Part shown: piece after piece, positions 36,058-45,334 of the stretch
Numbering within the stretch: position 1 is the first letter of the stretch
Layout of the letters: every line of letters starts with the position of its first letter
NCBI RefSeq assembly: GCF_030012605.2
Contig: NZ_CP114055.2
Reading direction: 5' to 3' (one strand)
Source of the DNA: Bergeyella_A cardium
GTDB lineage: Bacteria > Bacteroidota > Bacteroidia > Flavobacteriales > Weeksellaceae
DNA: 64,000 bases
Notes under the pieces: generated by a model
What the model was told of the DNA's origin: nothing
What the model saw: the letters and a program-made list of their open reading frames with translations, nothing else
Databases searched by the model: none
Program-made: the position numbers and the translations under genes

Positions 36058-37083
36058 ATGAAAACAATTCTGGTAACAGGTGGGCTCGGGTATATAGGCT
36101 CTCATACGGTAGTAGAACTCCTAAATGGTGGTTTTGAGGTAGTCATCGTAGATGATATGTCAAATTCCGAAAAATTCATTCTCAACAATATAGAGGAAAT
36201 CACAGGTAAAAAACCTTATTTCTACCCATTTGACCTAAAACGAAGAGAGTTACTCACTCAGGTATTTGATGCTCATCAAATCAATGGGTGTATCCATTTC
36301 GCTGCTTTCAAAGCTGTGGGTGAAAGCCAAGAAAAGCCCGTAGATTATTACGAAAACAACCTTTTTACGCTTATCAACCTCCTTCAAGAATTTAAGGAGA
36401 GGGGTATTTCTAACTTTATCTTTTCATCATCTTGCACCGTTTATGGGCAGGCAGATGAAATGCCAATAACCGAAACTACTCCACTAAAAGCTGCGGAAAG
36501 TGCCTATGGAAGAACCAAGCAAATGGGTGAAGAGATTTTAAGAGATTTTGCTACAGCACATAAGAAAAAGATTTCTCTGCTAAGGTATTTTAACCCAATT
36601 GGGGCGCATTCATCAGGGAAATTGGGCGAATTACCGATTGGCATACCAAACAACCTGGTGCCTTATGTAACTCAAACTGCAGCAGGCATAAGGGAGAAGC
36701 TTAGTATTTGGGGTGATGACTACCCTACCCCAGACGGTACAGCAATAAGGGATTATATTTATGTTTCAGATCTTGCCAAAGCGCATTTACAAGCATTAAA
36801 AAAACTCCTCTCCGAAGAAAAGGAAAGTCTGATAGACATCTATAATCTCGGAACAGGCAAAGGGTCTTCGGTGCTGGAAGTAGTAAAAGCATTCGAGAGG
36901 GCGAATAGCGTAGCAGTACCTTATCAGATTTGCGAGCGAAGAGCAGGAGATATTACGATAGCCTTTGCTAACGCCGAAAAAGCAGAAAAAGAACTCGGCT
37001 GGAAAGCAGAAACTACCTTAGAAGAAGCCCTACGCACCACTTGGCAATGGCAAAAATATTTAGAAACAAGAAAGGGAGGTTAA
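36058..37083 (+). CDS. galE: UDP-glucose 4-epimerase
   Basis: GalE interconverts UDP-glucose and UDP-galactose with bound NAD. The Rossmann motif GGLGYIGSH (8-16), the catalytic SSS/Tyr-Lys set (IFSSSCTVYG; YGRTKQMGEE) and the substrate segment LRYFNPIGAH are present. The 341-residue length is normal. It is convergent with metH; only 2 nt separate the stops. Confidence 0.96.
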   Translation: MKTILVTGGLGYIGSHTVVELLNGGFEVVIVDDMSNSEKFILNNIEEITGKKPYFYPFDLKRRELLTQVFDAHQINGCIHFAAFKAVGESQEKPVDYYENNLFTLINLLQEFKERGISNFIFSSSCTVYGQADEMPITETTPLKAAESAYGRTKQMGEEILRDFATAHKKKISLLRYFNPIGAHSSGKLGELPIGIPNNLVPYVTQTAAGIREKLSIWGDDYPTPDGTAIRDYIYVSDLAKAHLQALKKLLSEEKESLIDIYNLGTGKGSSVLEVVKAFERANSVAVPYQICERRAGDITIAFANAEKAEKELGWKAETTLEEALRTTWQWQKYLETRKGG

Positions 37084-37085
37084 AT

Positions 37086-39761
37086 TTACCTCCCTATTAA
37101 ATTAGGTCTAAGCCATTTTGTAGCAAAATCTAAATCCACTCCTTTTCTCTCGGCATAATCACGAAGCTGGTCATTCCCAATCTTACCTACACCGAAGTAT
37201 TTCGCATTGGGGTTACCTATATAATAGCCAGATACGGCAGCCGTAGGATACATCGCAAGACCTGCATCCATCAGCTCTATGCCTGTATTTTCTTTTACTT
37301 TGAGGAGTTCCCAGATGGTTGCCCGTTCCAAATGGTCTGGACAAGCGGGATAGCCTGGAGCTGGCCGTATACCCTTGTATTCTTCGTCTATCAGCTCATC
37401 ATTGGTCAAATTTTCATCAGAGGCATAGCCCCAGTATTCCTTCCTCACTCTCCAGTGGAGATATTCTGCAAAAGCCTCTGCAAATCGGTCGGCTAAAGCT
37501 TTTGCCATAATGGTGGAATAATCATCATTTTTCTGCTTATAATAATTCACGAGCTCATCTGTGCCAATGCCTGCGGTAACAGCAAAAGCCCCGATATAGT
37601 CCTGCACCCCTGATTGTTCTGGAGCAATGAAGTCCGACAAGGCAAAATATTCCTTACCCTCAGATTTTTTAAGTTGCTGGCGAAGGGTTCTAAACACAAA
37701 CTTTTCGCCATCTTTATCCACGATAATATCATCTCTATCGTTGGAATTTGCAGGGAAGAGCCCAAATACCGCCTTTGCTTTGAGGAGTTTTTCATCTAAA
37801 ATTCGGTTGAGGATGATCTGTGCATCTGCCCAGAGTTCTCGTGCCTGCTCTCCGACTTTTTCATCATTTAATATATTGGGAAATCTGCCGTGTAAATCCC
37901 AGCTTCGGAAGAAAGGAGACCAGTCCACAAACGGAAGTAATTCCCTAAAATCCTGATCTTCTATCACCGTAATGCCGAGCTTTTTCGGTGGAATGATACG
38001 CTCGTTTTTCCAATCGATTTTAAACCTTTTCTGGCGAGCTTCTTCTATTGAGATATACTCTTTATCGGTTTGTCTTGCGAGGAATTTCTCTCTAAACTCG
38101 GCATACTCGGCTTTGAGCTCCTTTTTATAATCAGAAGATTTATCAGGGCTAAGGAGAGAATTGACGATATTCACCGTTCGGGAAGCATCTCCACCGTGTA
38201 CTACGGTGTTTTTGTACTTCGGAGCGATTTTTACTGCGGTATGCGCCTTTGAAGTGGTAGCCCCTCCGATGAGGAGTGGGAAATCCAAATTCTGCCTGTC
38301 CAGCTCGGAAGCTACATATTCCATCTCATCAAGGCTTGGAGTGATGAGCCCGCTAAGCCCTATAATATCCACTTTCTCTTCTATTGCGGTTTGTATGATT
38401 TTCTCACAGGGAACCATTACGCCAAGGTCTATTATCTCGTAATTGTTGCAGGCAAGGACTACGCCCACAATGTTTTTTCCTATATCGTGCACATCTCCTT
38501 TCACGGTCGCCAGTAAAATTTTACCATTGCTCGGTTTGGTAGCATCTTTTTCAGCTTCGATAAAAGGTTCTAAGTAGGCAACAGCTCGTTTCATTACCCT
38601 TGCGGATTTCACAACTTGAGGGAGGAACATTTTGCCACTCCCGAAGAGGTCTCCCACTACACTCATACCTGTCATCAGGTTGATTTCTATCACATCCAAA
38701 GGGCGAGTAGCTTCTTGCAATGCCGCAGCCATATCCTCTTCTATAAACCTATCAATCCCCTTTACGAGGGAATGAGTAATTCGCTCCTGGAGGGGCTGCT
38801 CACGCCAAGAGAGATCTTCTGTTTTTTCTTTTTTTACAGATTTCACCTTTTCGGAATAGTCCAAAAGGCGCTCGGTAGCATCATCTCTTCGGTCGAGGAT
38901 AACATCTTCTACGAGTTCTAAAAGTTCAGAGGGGATTTCATCATAGACTTCGAGCATTGTAGGATTTACGATGCCCATATTCATTCCTGCCTTTATTGCG
39001 TGGTAGAGAAATACGGAGTGCATCGCCTCTCGCACGGTATCATTCCCCCGAAATGAAAAGGAGACATTGGAAACCCCACCACTCACCGAAACGAAAGGGA
39101 GGTTTTCTCTAACCCAGCGAGTAGCCTCTATAAAATCAATGGCATTTCGCCTGTGCTCCTCCATACCCGTAGCCACGGGGAAGATATTCAAATCAAAAAT
39201 GATGTCTTCTGGTGGGAAATCAACTTTATCCACCAAAATCCTGTACGAACGCTCAGCAATCTCTATCCTCCTCTGGTAATTATCCGCCTGACTTACCTCA
39301 TCAAAAGCCATTACGATAACAGCAGCACCATATCTCTTAATGATTTTTGCCTGCTCGATGAACTCCGCTTCCCCATTCTTTAAACTAATGGAATTAACGA
39401 CGGACTTCCCCTGCACAACCTGCAAACCTGCTTCTAAGATTTCCCAGCGCGAGGAGTCTATCATTATCGGTACTCTGGCGATGTCTGGCTCGGAGGCGAT
39501 AAGGTTGAGGAACTTTATCATTGATTCTCTACCGTCCAAAAGCCCATCGTCCATATTTACATCGAGGATTTGTGCACCGCCCTCTACTTGATTTCTGGCA
39601 ATATCTAAGGCTTCTGCAAATTTACCTTCATTGATAAGTCTCAGGAACTTTTTAGAACCTGCGACATTGGTTCGCTCACCAACATTTACGAAATTGGATT
39701 CTGGAGTAATGACAAGCGGCTCGAGACCCGAGAGTTTGAGATATTTCGTAGGAGTATTCAT
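37086..39761 (-). CDS. metH: Cobalamin-dependent methionine synthase lacking the homocysteine domain
   Basis: The 891-residue protein starts directly with the pterin (methyl-tetrahydrofolate) domain ([17 protein letters not shown] at about 23-39), followed by the B12 cap and binding domains with DVHDIG (423-428, His425 as the B12 ligand), and the reactivation domain with the S-adenosylmethionine site ([12 protein letters not shown]). The N-terminal zinc homocysteine-binding domain of full-length MetH (about 330 residues) is absent. In flavobacteria it is normally encoded by a separate gene. The gene immediately upstream is lysS, so that partner lies outside this window. Confidence 0.95.
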   Translation of the reverse strand: MNTPTKYLKLSGLEPLVITPESNFVNVGERTNVAGSKKFLRLINEGKFAEALDIARNQVEGGAQILDVNMDDGLLDGRESMIKFLNLIASEPDIARVPIMIDSSRWEILEAGLQVVQGKSVVNSISLKNGEAEFIEQAKIIKRYGAAVIVMAFDEVSQADNYQRRIEIAERSYRILVDKVDFPPEDIIFDLNIFPVATGMEEHRRNAIDFIEATRWVRENLPFVSVSGGVSNVSFSFRGNDTVREAMHSVFLYHAIKAGMNMGIVNPTMLEVYDEIPSELLELVEDVILDRRDDATERLLDYSEKVKSVKKEKTEDLSWREQPLQERITHSLVKGIDRFIEEDMAAALQEATRPLDVIEINLMTGMSVVGDLFGSGKMFLPQVVKSARVMKRAVAYLEPFIEAEKDATKPSNGKILLATVKGDVHDIGKNIVGVVLACNNYEIIDLGVMVPCEKIIQTAIEEKVDIIGLSGLITPSLDEMEYVASELDRQNLDFPLLIGGATTSKAHTAVKIAPKYKNTVVHGGDASRTVNIVNSLLSPDKSSDYKKELKAEYAEFREKFLARQTDKEYISIEEARQKRFKIDWKNERIIPPKKLGITVIEDQDFRELLPFVDWSPFFRSWDLHGRFPNILNDEKVGEQARELWADAQIILNRILDEKLLKAKAVFGLFPANSNDRDDIIVDKDGEKFVFRTLRQQLKKSEGKEYFALSDFIAPEQSGVQDYIGAFAVTAGIGTDELVNYYKQKNDDYSTIMAKALADRFAEAFAEYLHWRVRKEYWGYASDENLTNDELIDEEYKGIRPAPGYPACPDHLERATIWELLKVKENTGIELMDAGLAMYPTAAVSGYYIGNPNAKYFGVGKIGNDQLRDYAERKGVDLDFATKWLRPNLIGR

Positions 39762-39783
39762 CTTATTGAATAAATTATGCGCA

Positions 39784-39791
39784 CAAAACTA
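39784..39791 (-). promoter_or_regulatory. -7 box for metH
   Basis: TAGTTTTG on the minus strand is a full match, 22 nt before the ATG. No cobalamin riboswitch was recognised in the 108-nt gap to lysS. Confidence 0.5.
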
Positions 39792-39869
39792 AGTTATTTT
39801 ATCTTTAATTTCTTGCCTGGGATACTAATTGAAAAATAAAAGTGAGGCAGCTGATGTGCCCCACTTGGT

Positions 39870-41561
39870 TTATGCTAATCTTATGATAAGATGGTCATCT
39901 ATTTTCTCAACCTTAATCAAGTTGTGTTTGCTAAGGTTTTTGGTTGCCTTATCCCATTTCTTACCTGAAAGCTGAGATTTATCTTTCACTTCTTGCAGAG
40001 GTTTTGCCTCATCGGAGAGGAGGGAGAGGATTGCCTTCTCGTCATCTCCGAGTTCTATAGATGGGGCTTTTTTCTCTGGTCTCATTTGAGGGAAGAAGAG
40101 CACTTCTTGGATGGATTGATTATCGGTAAGGAACATCATAAGCCTGTCCATCCCGATACCTAAGCCCGAAGTTGGCGGCATACCGTACTCCAATGCGCGG
40201 AGGAAATCTTGGTCTATGAACATCGCTTCATCATCGCCCTTTTCGGAAAGCTTCATCTGCTCCTCAAATCTCTCGCGCTGATCTATCGGGTCATTGAGCT
40301 CGGAATAGGCATTGGCAATCTCTTTACCGCAAACCATCAGCTCAAACCTTTCGGTGAGCCCTTCCTTACTTCTGTGCTTCTTGGTGAGTGGAGACATCTC
40401 AACGGGGTAATCGGTAATGAAGGTCGGCTGAATAAAATTGCCCTCGCATTTTTCTCCAAAAATCTCGTCAATGAGCTTTCCTTTACCCATTGTTTCATCT
40501 ACGGCAATGCCGATGGACTGTGCAAAGGCTCTTAATTCTTCTTCAGTCTTGCCCGTGATATCGTAGCCAGTGAATTTAAGGATAGCATCGGTCATTGAAA
40601 TCCTTTCATAGGGTGCTTTCCAATCTACTTCATACTCGCCAAACTTCGCTTTAGTACTACCATTTACAGCGATGGCGCAGTGTTCGAGGAGTCGCTCGGT
40701 GAAGTCCATCATCCAGTTATAATCCTTATACGCCACATAGATTTCCATTGCCGAAAACTCAGGGTTATGGGTTCTGTCCATCCCTTCATTACGGAAGTTT
40801 TTTGCAAATTCATAAACGCCATCAAAGCCCCCTACGATAAGCCTTTTGAGATAAAGCTCATTGGCAATTCTGAGATAAAGAGGGATGTCCAAAGCATTAT
40901 GATGCGTGATGAATGGGCGCGCCGCAGCACCACCAGGAATGGATTGGAGGATTGGGGTCTCCACCTCGAGGTAACCAGCATCGTTGAAGAACTGGCGCAT
41001 TGCGTTAAAGAGTTTTGTTCGCTTCACAAAAGTCTCTTTCACTTGCGGATTTACGATGAGGTCGGCATAGCGCTGTCGGTACCTGAGCTCAGGGTCGGTA
41101 AAGCCATCATAGACCTTGCCCTCAGCATCTACTTTCGGTAGTGGGAGCGGGCGAAGCGCCTTTGTGAGGAGGGTAAAGTTCTTCACCATAACCGTCATTT
41201 CCCCCACTTGGGTTTTAAACAATTCCCCCTCGATTCCGATGATATCCCCGATGTCCAAAAGGTGTTTATAAACCTCGTTGTAGAGGGTTTTGTCCTCCCC
41301 CACACAGATTTCGTCTCTATTAAAATAAACTTGAATCTTCCCCGTGCTGTCTTGAAGTTCGGCAAAGCTCGCCTTGCCCTGAATCCTTCGCGACATTAGC
41401 CTGCCCGCGATGTTAACTGGCTGCCCCTCCTTGAAGTTTTCCTTTATCGATTGTGTAGTATGCGTAAGTGGGTACTCATCTGCTGGGAAGGCATTAATCC
41501 CCATATCCGTAAGCCTCTGCAACTTCTCGCGACGAATAATTTCCTGTTCTGATAATGACAT
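39870..41561 (-). CDS. lysS: Lysyl-tRNA synthetase, class II
   Basis: LysS charges tRNA-Lys. It has an OB-fold anticodon domain (GRLMSRRIQGKASFAELQD), motif 2 (FRNEGMDRTHNPEF) and motif 3 (PPTSGLGIGMDRLMM). From the ATG at 41561 it has 563 residues, about 60 more than E. coli LysS; the extra C-terminal part (from about 505, LSDEAKPLQEVKDKSQLSGK onward) resembles a small helical or winged-helix extension common in this phylum. A longer start at 41582 would overlap the -7 box, so ATG 41561 is chosen. Confidence 0.96.
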   Translation of the reverse strand: MSLSEQEIIRREKLQRLTDMGINAFPADEYPLTHTTQSIKENFKEGQPVNIAGRLMSRRIQGKASFAELQDSTGKIQVYFNRDEICVGEDKTLYNEVYKHLLDIGDIIGIEGELFKTQVGEMTVMVKNFTLLTKALRPLPLPKVDAEGKVYDGFTDPELRYRQRYADLIVNPQVKETFVKRTKLFNAMRQFFNDAGYLEVETPILQSIPGGAAARPFITHHNALDIPLYLRIANELYLKRLIVGGFDGVYEFAKNFRNEGMDRTHNPEFSAMEIYVAYKDYNWMMDFTERLLEHCAIAVNGSTKAKFGEYEVDWKAPYERISMTDAILKFTGYDITGKTEEELRAFAQSIGIAVDETMGKGKLIDEIFGEKCEGNFIQPTFITDYPVEMSPLTKKHRSKEGLTERFELMVCGKEIANAYSELNDPIDQRERFEEQMKLSEKGDDEAMFIDQDFLRALEYGMPPTSGLGIGMDRLMMFLTDNQSIQEVLFFPQMRPEKKAPSIELGDDEKAILSLLSDEAKPLQEVKDKSQLSGKKWDKATKNLSKHNLIKVEKIDDHLIIRLA

Positions 41562-41579
41562 TGATTTAAATTTAGACGG

Positions 41580-41587
41580 CAAAGATA
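41580..41587 (-). promoter_or_regulatory. -7 box for lysS, inside the left inverted repeat
   Basis: TATCTTTG on the minus strand is a full match, 18 nt before the lysS ATG. It forms the outer end of the inverted repeat at 41580-41613. Confidence 0.65.
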
Positions 41588-41613
41588 ATATTTTTCACCG
41601 TAGCCGGTGAGGC
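41580..41613 (-). repeat. Left 34-bp inverted repeat with outward promoter
   Basis: This copy begins CAAAGATAAT and ends CACCGTAGCCGGTGAGGC. Its reverse complement matches 42083-42116 at 33 of 34 positions (only position 11 differs). Similarity stops sharply at the outer edge of the -7 box. Confidence 0.85.
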
Positions 41614-41637
41614 ACTTAGAAATAAGTTTCCTCCACA

Positions 41638-41680
41638 CACCGTAGCCGGTGAGGTAGCCACGAGCCTGACGAGCGCTTCA
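41638..41680 (+). repeat. Second copy of the hairpin repeat
   Basis: CACCGTAGCCGGTGAGG (41638-41654) is followed by TAGCCACGAGCCTGACGAGC, which aligns with the reverse complement of the right-hand unit (hairpin GCCACGCTCGTGGT followed by the CACCG hairpin) at 42065-42100 with few mismatches. Confidence 0.7.
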
Positions 41681-41841
41681 ATTAAAAATAAGAAACCCGA
41701 AAGATGGTTTTTATGATAAAAAGCCTCTCTTTTTTGTTCCGTAGCAGGTAGGGTTTCATCAGTTATCGGTTTGAAATAATTTTTGGGCAGAAACCTATTA
41801 AAATCAATAAGTAGAGAATGAAAAAAAAGTTGAAGGAGAAG

Positions 41842-42100
41842 TTCCTACACCTGTAGGAAGATAAATGCCTGCCACGCTGTGGCTCCTACACCCGTAGGAG
41901 GGTTTCCTACACCAGAAGGAAGAGTTCCTCCCGATGGAGGAAGAGTTCCGACATATTGTAAGGATATAAGTGCCTGCCACGCTGTGGCTCCGACACTTAT
42001 CGGGGAAGCCCCTACATCTGTCGGGGATATATATCTAAGTATCTTATAGACTACGGTCTAAGTGCTCGCCACGCTCGTGGTTGCCTCACCGGCTACGGTG
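41842..42100. repeat. Array of short hairpins
   Basis: A dense series of small inverted repeats: TTCCTACACCTGTAGGAA (41842-41859), GCCACGCTGTGGC (41871-41883 and 41976-41988), CTCCTACACCCGTAGGAG (41883-41900), TTCCTCCCGATGGAGGAA (41925-41942), CTCCGA/TCGGGG (41988-42005), CCCCTACATCTGTCGGGG (42009-42026), GCCACGCTCGTGGT (42068-42081) and CACCGGCTACGGTG (42087-42100). A compound unit of a GCCACGCTGTGGC-like hairpin followed directly by a second, different hairpin occurs three times. No frame codes for a recognisable protein. Confidence 0.8.
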
Positions 42101-42116
42101 AAAAACATTATCTTTG
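42083..42116 (+). repeat. Right 34-bp inverted repeat with outward promoter
   Basis: This is the inverted partner of 41580-41613, 33 of 34 bases identical, ending on the -7 box TATCTTTG. The last 16 bases, AAAAACATTATCTTTG, recur at 54161-54176 before the ABC-F gene. Confidence 0.85.
42109..42116 (+). promoter_or_regulatory. -7 box for the lipoprotein at 42165
   Basis: TATCTTTG is a full match, 48 nt before the preferred ATG. An ATG at 42123 lies just at the predicted transcription start. Confidence 0.55.
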
Positions 42117-42164
42117 TGCTTGATGAATGAAAAAAGAAAAATAAACCCTAATAAATATAAAAAG

Positions 42165-42818
42165 ATGAATATAAAAACACCCCTATTAGTTATAGGTCTC
42201 GTAATGATTTCTTGCGCTTGTATAGACCATAAAAAACAAATGGGAAGTAATGAAGAGGCGAGCCTTCATCATCCGCACTTAGAGCGGGAAGATGAGCAAA
42301 AAGCAGATGACTTTACAGACTTCGTATTTGATTTCTTAGATGTATGCTTCTATGAGAATAATCTGAACCGACTGATTCGTGATAATGACCCCCGCCTGAA
42401 ACCTTATATAGACCCGAAAATGGGCGTGAGGCGCTACTATGCACCAGGGGCGTTTGCTTATTTGGCAGGGGCCGATGAGCATTATGGCTTCCAGGACTAT
42501 GATGATTTTAGCTTCCTCCCAGAGCCTTCTGGCGAAATTATCCTAACAAAACTTTCGGCTAAAATGAGCGTATGCGAGCTCGAGTTTAAAAACAACAGTG
42601 AAGTATTTTACGAAACACTCAAAAAACTGCCCGAAGCCGTAGTAAATGCCGATGTGGAAAACATCAAGACGAAGCCCGTTGTCCTCCCCTATCCTAAAGC
42701 CAAAATACGCGCCGTTTATGTGCCTGATAATTTTAACAATCCCGTAGGGCTGTATTTCGTTCTTACCCCCAAAGGATGGAAATTCGCCTTCATCAATGAT
42801 GCCTTGTGCGAAGCCTAG
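42165..42818 (+). CDS. Putative lipoprotein, unknown function
   Basis: From ATG 42165 the 217-residue protein has a short signal peptide with a lipobox-like VMISCAC, suggesting lipidation at a Cys near residue 15. The mature part is acidic and soluble (EREDEQKADDFTDFVFDFLD; YAPGAFAYLAGADEHYGFQD) with no motif I recognise. A longer frame from 42123 (MNEKRKINPNKYKK) would precede the signal peptide and is less likely. Its promoter sits in the right inverted repeat. It is convergent with truA. Confidence 0.7.
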   Translation: MNIKTPLLVIGLVMISCACIDHKKQMGSNEEASLHHPHLEREDEQKADDFTDFVFDFLDVCFYENNLNRLIRDNDPRLKPYIDPKMGVRRYYAPGAFAYLAGADEHYGFQDYDDFSFLPEPSGEIILTKLSAKMSVCELEFKNNSEVFYETLKKLPEAVVNADVENIKTKPVVLPYPKAKIRAVYVPDNFNNPVGLYFVLTPKGWKFAFINDALCEA

Positions 42819-42851
42819 AAGGTTGAGGAGTTTTAGCTAACAGACATTAGC

Positions 42852-43586
42852 CTAAAAGTGGGGATAGCCTACATCTACGAGGAAGAGCCCTTGCGGAGGA
42901 GCGGAGGAGCCTGCGGAGTTTCGGTTTTTGTTTTCTATGATGGCTCGGAGGTCGGTAGGGTGTAGCTTGCCAAGACCTACATCCACCATAGTACCCACAA
43001 TAGCACGCACCATATTTCGGAGGAATCGGTTGGCAGAAATAGTGAACTTAAGCTGGTCGCCCACTACCTCCCACTCTGCTTTATAGAGGTTGCAGAGATT
43101 GGTTTTATTATCACCCCCGACCTTAGCAAAGCTACTGAAGTCCTCATACTCAAGAAGGATTTTGCAGGCTTCGTTCATCTTATCTACATCTAATTTTTTT
43201 TTTCTCAGTTGCCACGAAAAATCGGTATGAAAAGGGCTTTTCCCTTGATAAATATAGTACTCATAAGTGCGATAAATGGCACTGAAACGGGCGTGGAGCT
43301 CATCGGGAACAGAAAAAATGCGGTGGATGCTGATATCAGGAGGGAGGAAGGCATTGAGCCTCTCGCTAAGCTGAGGAGGAAGGTTTTTCTCGGTATCAAA
43401 ATGAGCAAAAATCTTTTTGGCGTGTACGCCCGTATCGGTACGCCCAGCTCCTGTGGTCTTTATTTTCTCCCTTAGAATCGTGGAAAGAGCGGTCTCCAAA
43501 GCCTCCTGAACCGAGATCTGATTAGGCTGCACTTGGTAACCGAAATAGTTCTTACCATTGTATGAAAACTCTATGAAATATCTCAT
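42852..43586 (-). CDS. truA: tRNA pseudouridine synthase A
   Basis: TruA makes pseudouridine at positions 38-40 of tRNA anticodon arms. The catalytic Asp lies in GAGRTDTGVHAKK (about 47-59), and SANRFLRNMVRAIVGTMVDVG is the family's RNA-contacting segment. The 244 residues match the family. It is the last gene of a compact minus-strand group with the HD protein (9 nt upstream) and the DUF4241 protein. Confidence 0.96.
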   Translation of the reverse strand: MRYFIEFSYNGKNYFGYQVQPNQISVQEALETALSTILREKIKTTGAGRTDTGVHAKKIFAHFDTEKNLPPQLSERLNAFLPPDISIHRIFSVPDELHARFSAIYRTYEYYIYQGKSPFHTDFSWQLRKKKLDVDKMNEACKILLEYEDFSSFAKVGGDNKTNLCNLYKAEWEVVGDQLKFTISANRFLRNMVRAIVGTMVDVGLGKLHPTDLRAIIENKNRNSAGSSAPPQGLFLVDVGYPHF

Positions 43587-43595
43587 TGTGGGGAT

Positions 43596-44243
43596 TTATT
43601 CGGTTAGATTCCACTCTTTATAAAACTGCTCCAAAAAGATAAGCATAAAATTATGCCTCTCCTCTGCCATTTGGTAGGCGGTGGGAGTATTCATCAAGTC
43701 CCTCAAGAGCAAAAGTTTTTCGTAGAAATGGTTAATGGTAGTGCCATTGGATTTTTTGTAGTCCTCCTTGCTGAGATTGATTCTGGGAGGGATTTCAGGG
43801 TGATACATCAGATTGTTTTTAAAACCTCCGAAATTGAATGTTCGCGCAATTCCCAAAGCACCGATAGCATCTAACCTGTCGGCATCTTGCACTATTTGAA
43901 GTTCAATATTTTTATGAGTTGGAGCTTCATTTCGGTTCTTGAAAGAGATATTTTTAATGATGAAAAGCACCTGCTCAATCTGCTGAGAATCTAAATTCTG
44001 AGTTTGGAGGAAATCATTTGCTATACGGAGGGCAAGGGTTTCATCACCATTATGGAATTTGGGGTCTGCTATATCGTGGAGGAGTGCTCCGAGCTGAATA
44101 ATCAGTGAATCTCCCCCCTCTTTAAGGGCGATTTTCTGTGCGAGCTTCCAGACCCTCTCGGTATGGAACCAATCGTGCCCCGCTTCGGCATCTTTAAGCA
44201 TTTCCTTTACAAACTGAATGGTATTTTGTATGATTTCCATCAT
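43596..44243 (-). CDS. HD-domain phosphohydrolase
   Basis: The 215-residue helical protein carries the metal-binding HD signature: HDWFHTERVW near residues 23-32, the HD pair in GALLHDIADPKFHNGD (about 52-67) and the distal Asp in VQDADRLDAIGA. It resembles the YedJ/uncharacterised HD family of nucleotidases or phosphohydrolases. The substrate is unknown. Gaps of about 9 nt to both neighbours indicate cotranscription with truA and the DUF4241 gene. Confidence 0.9.
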   Translation of the reverse strand: MMEIIQNTIQFVKEMLKDAEAGHDWFHTERVWKLAQKIALKEGGDSLIIQLGALLHDIADPKFHNGDETLALRIANDFLQTQNLDSQQIEQVLFIIKNISFKNRNEAPTHKNIELQIVQDADRLDAIGALGIARTFNFGGFKNNLMYHPEIPPRINLSKEDYKKSNGTTINHFYEKLLLLRDLMNTPTAYQMAEERHNFMLIFLEQFYKEWNLTE

Positions 44244-44252
44244 CTAAACGCC

Positions 44253-44879
44253 TTATCCTGCTACCTCTATAAATTCTGTAATGATTTTCACTGGCTTAGA
44301 CTCGGCATTAAACCCGATATAACTCGCATAAAAACCTTCTCCAAAGCCAGCTTCAAAAGCAAAAATATTCCCTGTATTAGATTCATCGGGATTTAAAAAG
44401 GCATATTGCTCGCCTCCAGAGAAATATTGATGAAAAAACTCTTCATAAATCCCCATAAATAAGTCGCCTTTCTTATTATAAATCTCCCGTTCTAAAAGAT
44501 TTAATTTATCCTGAGTATCAACATCCATAAAACAGCCCATACCGCTCTGAACGGGATAGCCGAAGATTTCATTATCGTTTAAATCGGCTATATTTTGTCC
44601 ATCGGTAGTAGCCATTTCCCAGTGAGTGACGGTCTCTTTACCGAAAATAATCTCCACATAAGCAATACAACCCGTTTCTCTCTCCTTATGAACGATAACA
44701 GTAAAATCTCCCTTTGGGAAAGAGACTTTGAAAGGTTTCATATCATTAGTAATTAAAGGGTCGCAAGCTACCAGCCTACCACTCACCAAACTGATTACTC
44801 CTGCCTCAAAAGACTCTATCATTGGATTTTCTACAAAATCTCTACTGAAAAGTTTACTGATATTCTCTATATGCTGCAT
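44253..44879 (-). CDS. DUF4241 family protein
   Basis: From ATG 44879 the protein has 208 residues. The segments GRLVACDPLI, FPKGDFTVIVHK, THWEMATTDGQ and YPVQSGMGCFMDVDT follow the DUF4241 pattern; proteins of this family often occur near toxin-immunity genes, but here the neighbours are housekeeping genes. An upstream extension to 44924 (MRLFLYFRAVFVSIA) overlaps the promoter-like TACTTTCG and was left out. Function unknown. Confidence 0.8.
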   Translation of the reverse strand: MQHIENISKLFSRDFVENPMIESFEAGVISLVSGRLVACDPLITNDMKPFKVSFPKGDFTVIVHKERETGCIAYVEIIFGKETVTHWEMATTDGQNIADLNDNEIFGYPVQSGMGCFMDVDTQDKLNLLEREIYNKKGDLFMGIYEEFFHQYFSGGEQYAFLNPDESNTGNIFAFEAGFGEGFYASYIGFNAESKPVKIITEFIEVAG

Positions 44880-44921
44880 AGCTATGGAAACAAAAACAGC
44901 GCGAAAGTATAAAAATAATCG

Positions 44922-44959
44922 CAAATAAAAAGAAGCTATACACGAGGTTTAGCTTCTTT
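44922..44959 (-). terminator. Terminator of the HU gene
   Basis: On the minus strand AAGAAGCTA pairs with TAGCTTCTT around an 11-nt loop, followed by TTTATTT. It lies 25 nt after the HU stop and overlaps the promoter region of the DUF4241 gene. Confidence 0.75.
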
Positions 44960-44983
44960 AAATGGATGAGAAAATAAAAACAA

Positions 44984-45274
44984 TTATTTTTTCTTAACAC
45001 CAGCTACAGCATTCACAAGTGTTGCTCCTGGTTTAAATCTCGCTACTTTCTTAGCAGCAATTTTAATTGGTTTCTTAGTGGCAGGGTTTATACCTGATCT
45101 TGCAGATCTCTCTGCCACAAAAAATGTCCCAAATCCGATAAGAGACACTCTGCCATCTTTCTTTGTAAGTGTAGTGGTTACATTAGAAAGAAAAGATTCC
45201 AAAGCTGCTTTTGCTGCTACTTTGGAAATCCCTGCATCCTTAGCCATAGCTTCAATTAACTCTGTTTTGTTCAT
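44984..45274 (-). CDS. HU family DNA-binding protein
   Basis: HU is a histone-like dimer that bends and compacts DNA. The 96-residue protein starts MNKTELIEAMAKDAGISKVA and carries the DNA-binding arm (GTFFVAERSARSGINPATKK). The C-terminal tail is lysine-rich. It is a single gene with its own promoter and terminator, as expected of an abundant nucleoid protein. Confidence 0.96.
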   Translation of the reverse strand: MNKTELIEAMAKDAGISKVAAKAALESFLSNVTTTLTKKDGRVSLIGFGTFFVAERSARSGINPATKKPIKIAAKKVARFKPGATLVNAVAGVKKK

Positions 45275-45326
45275 AATTTAATTTATTTAAAAAGTTAAGA
45301 TTCTTACGCTTTGATTTATTGGGTAA

Positions 45327-45334
45327 CAAATATA
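45327..45334 (-). promoter_or_regulatory. -7 box for HU
   Basis: TATATTTG on the minus strand is a full match, 52 nt before the HU ATG. Confidence 0.5.

Larger units (their letters stand above)
41562..42164. other. Large non-coding gap between lysS and a lipoprotein gene
   Basis: About 600 nt with no convincing gene. It contains two outward promoters, the 34-bp inverted repeats that carry them, a second repeat copy (41638-41654) and the hairpin array (41842-42100). The sequence from 41660 to 41840 is AT-rich with a weak repeat relic near 41738. Confidence 0.7.

Noticed and set aside
41842..42100. CRISPR array or tRNA cluster in the hairpin region
   Set aside because: There is no constant repeat length with unique spacers and no cloverleaf or T-loop pattern.
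42114..42164. Earlier start for the lipoprotein gene
   Set aside because: It would overlap the promoter box and place a polar stretch before the signal peptide.
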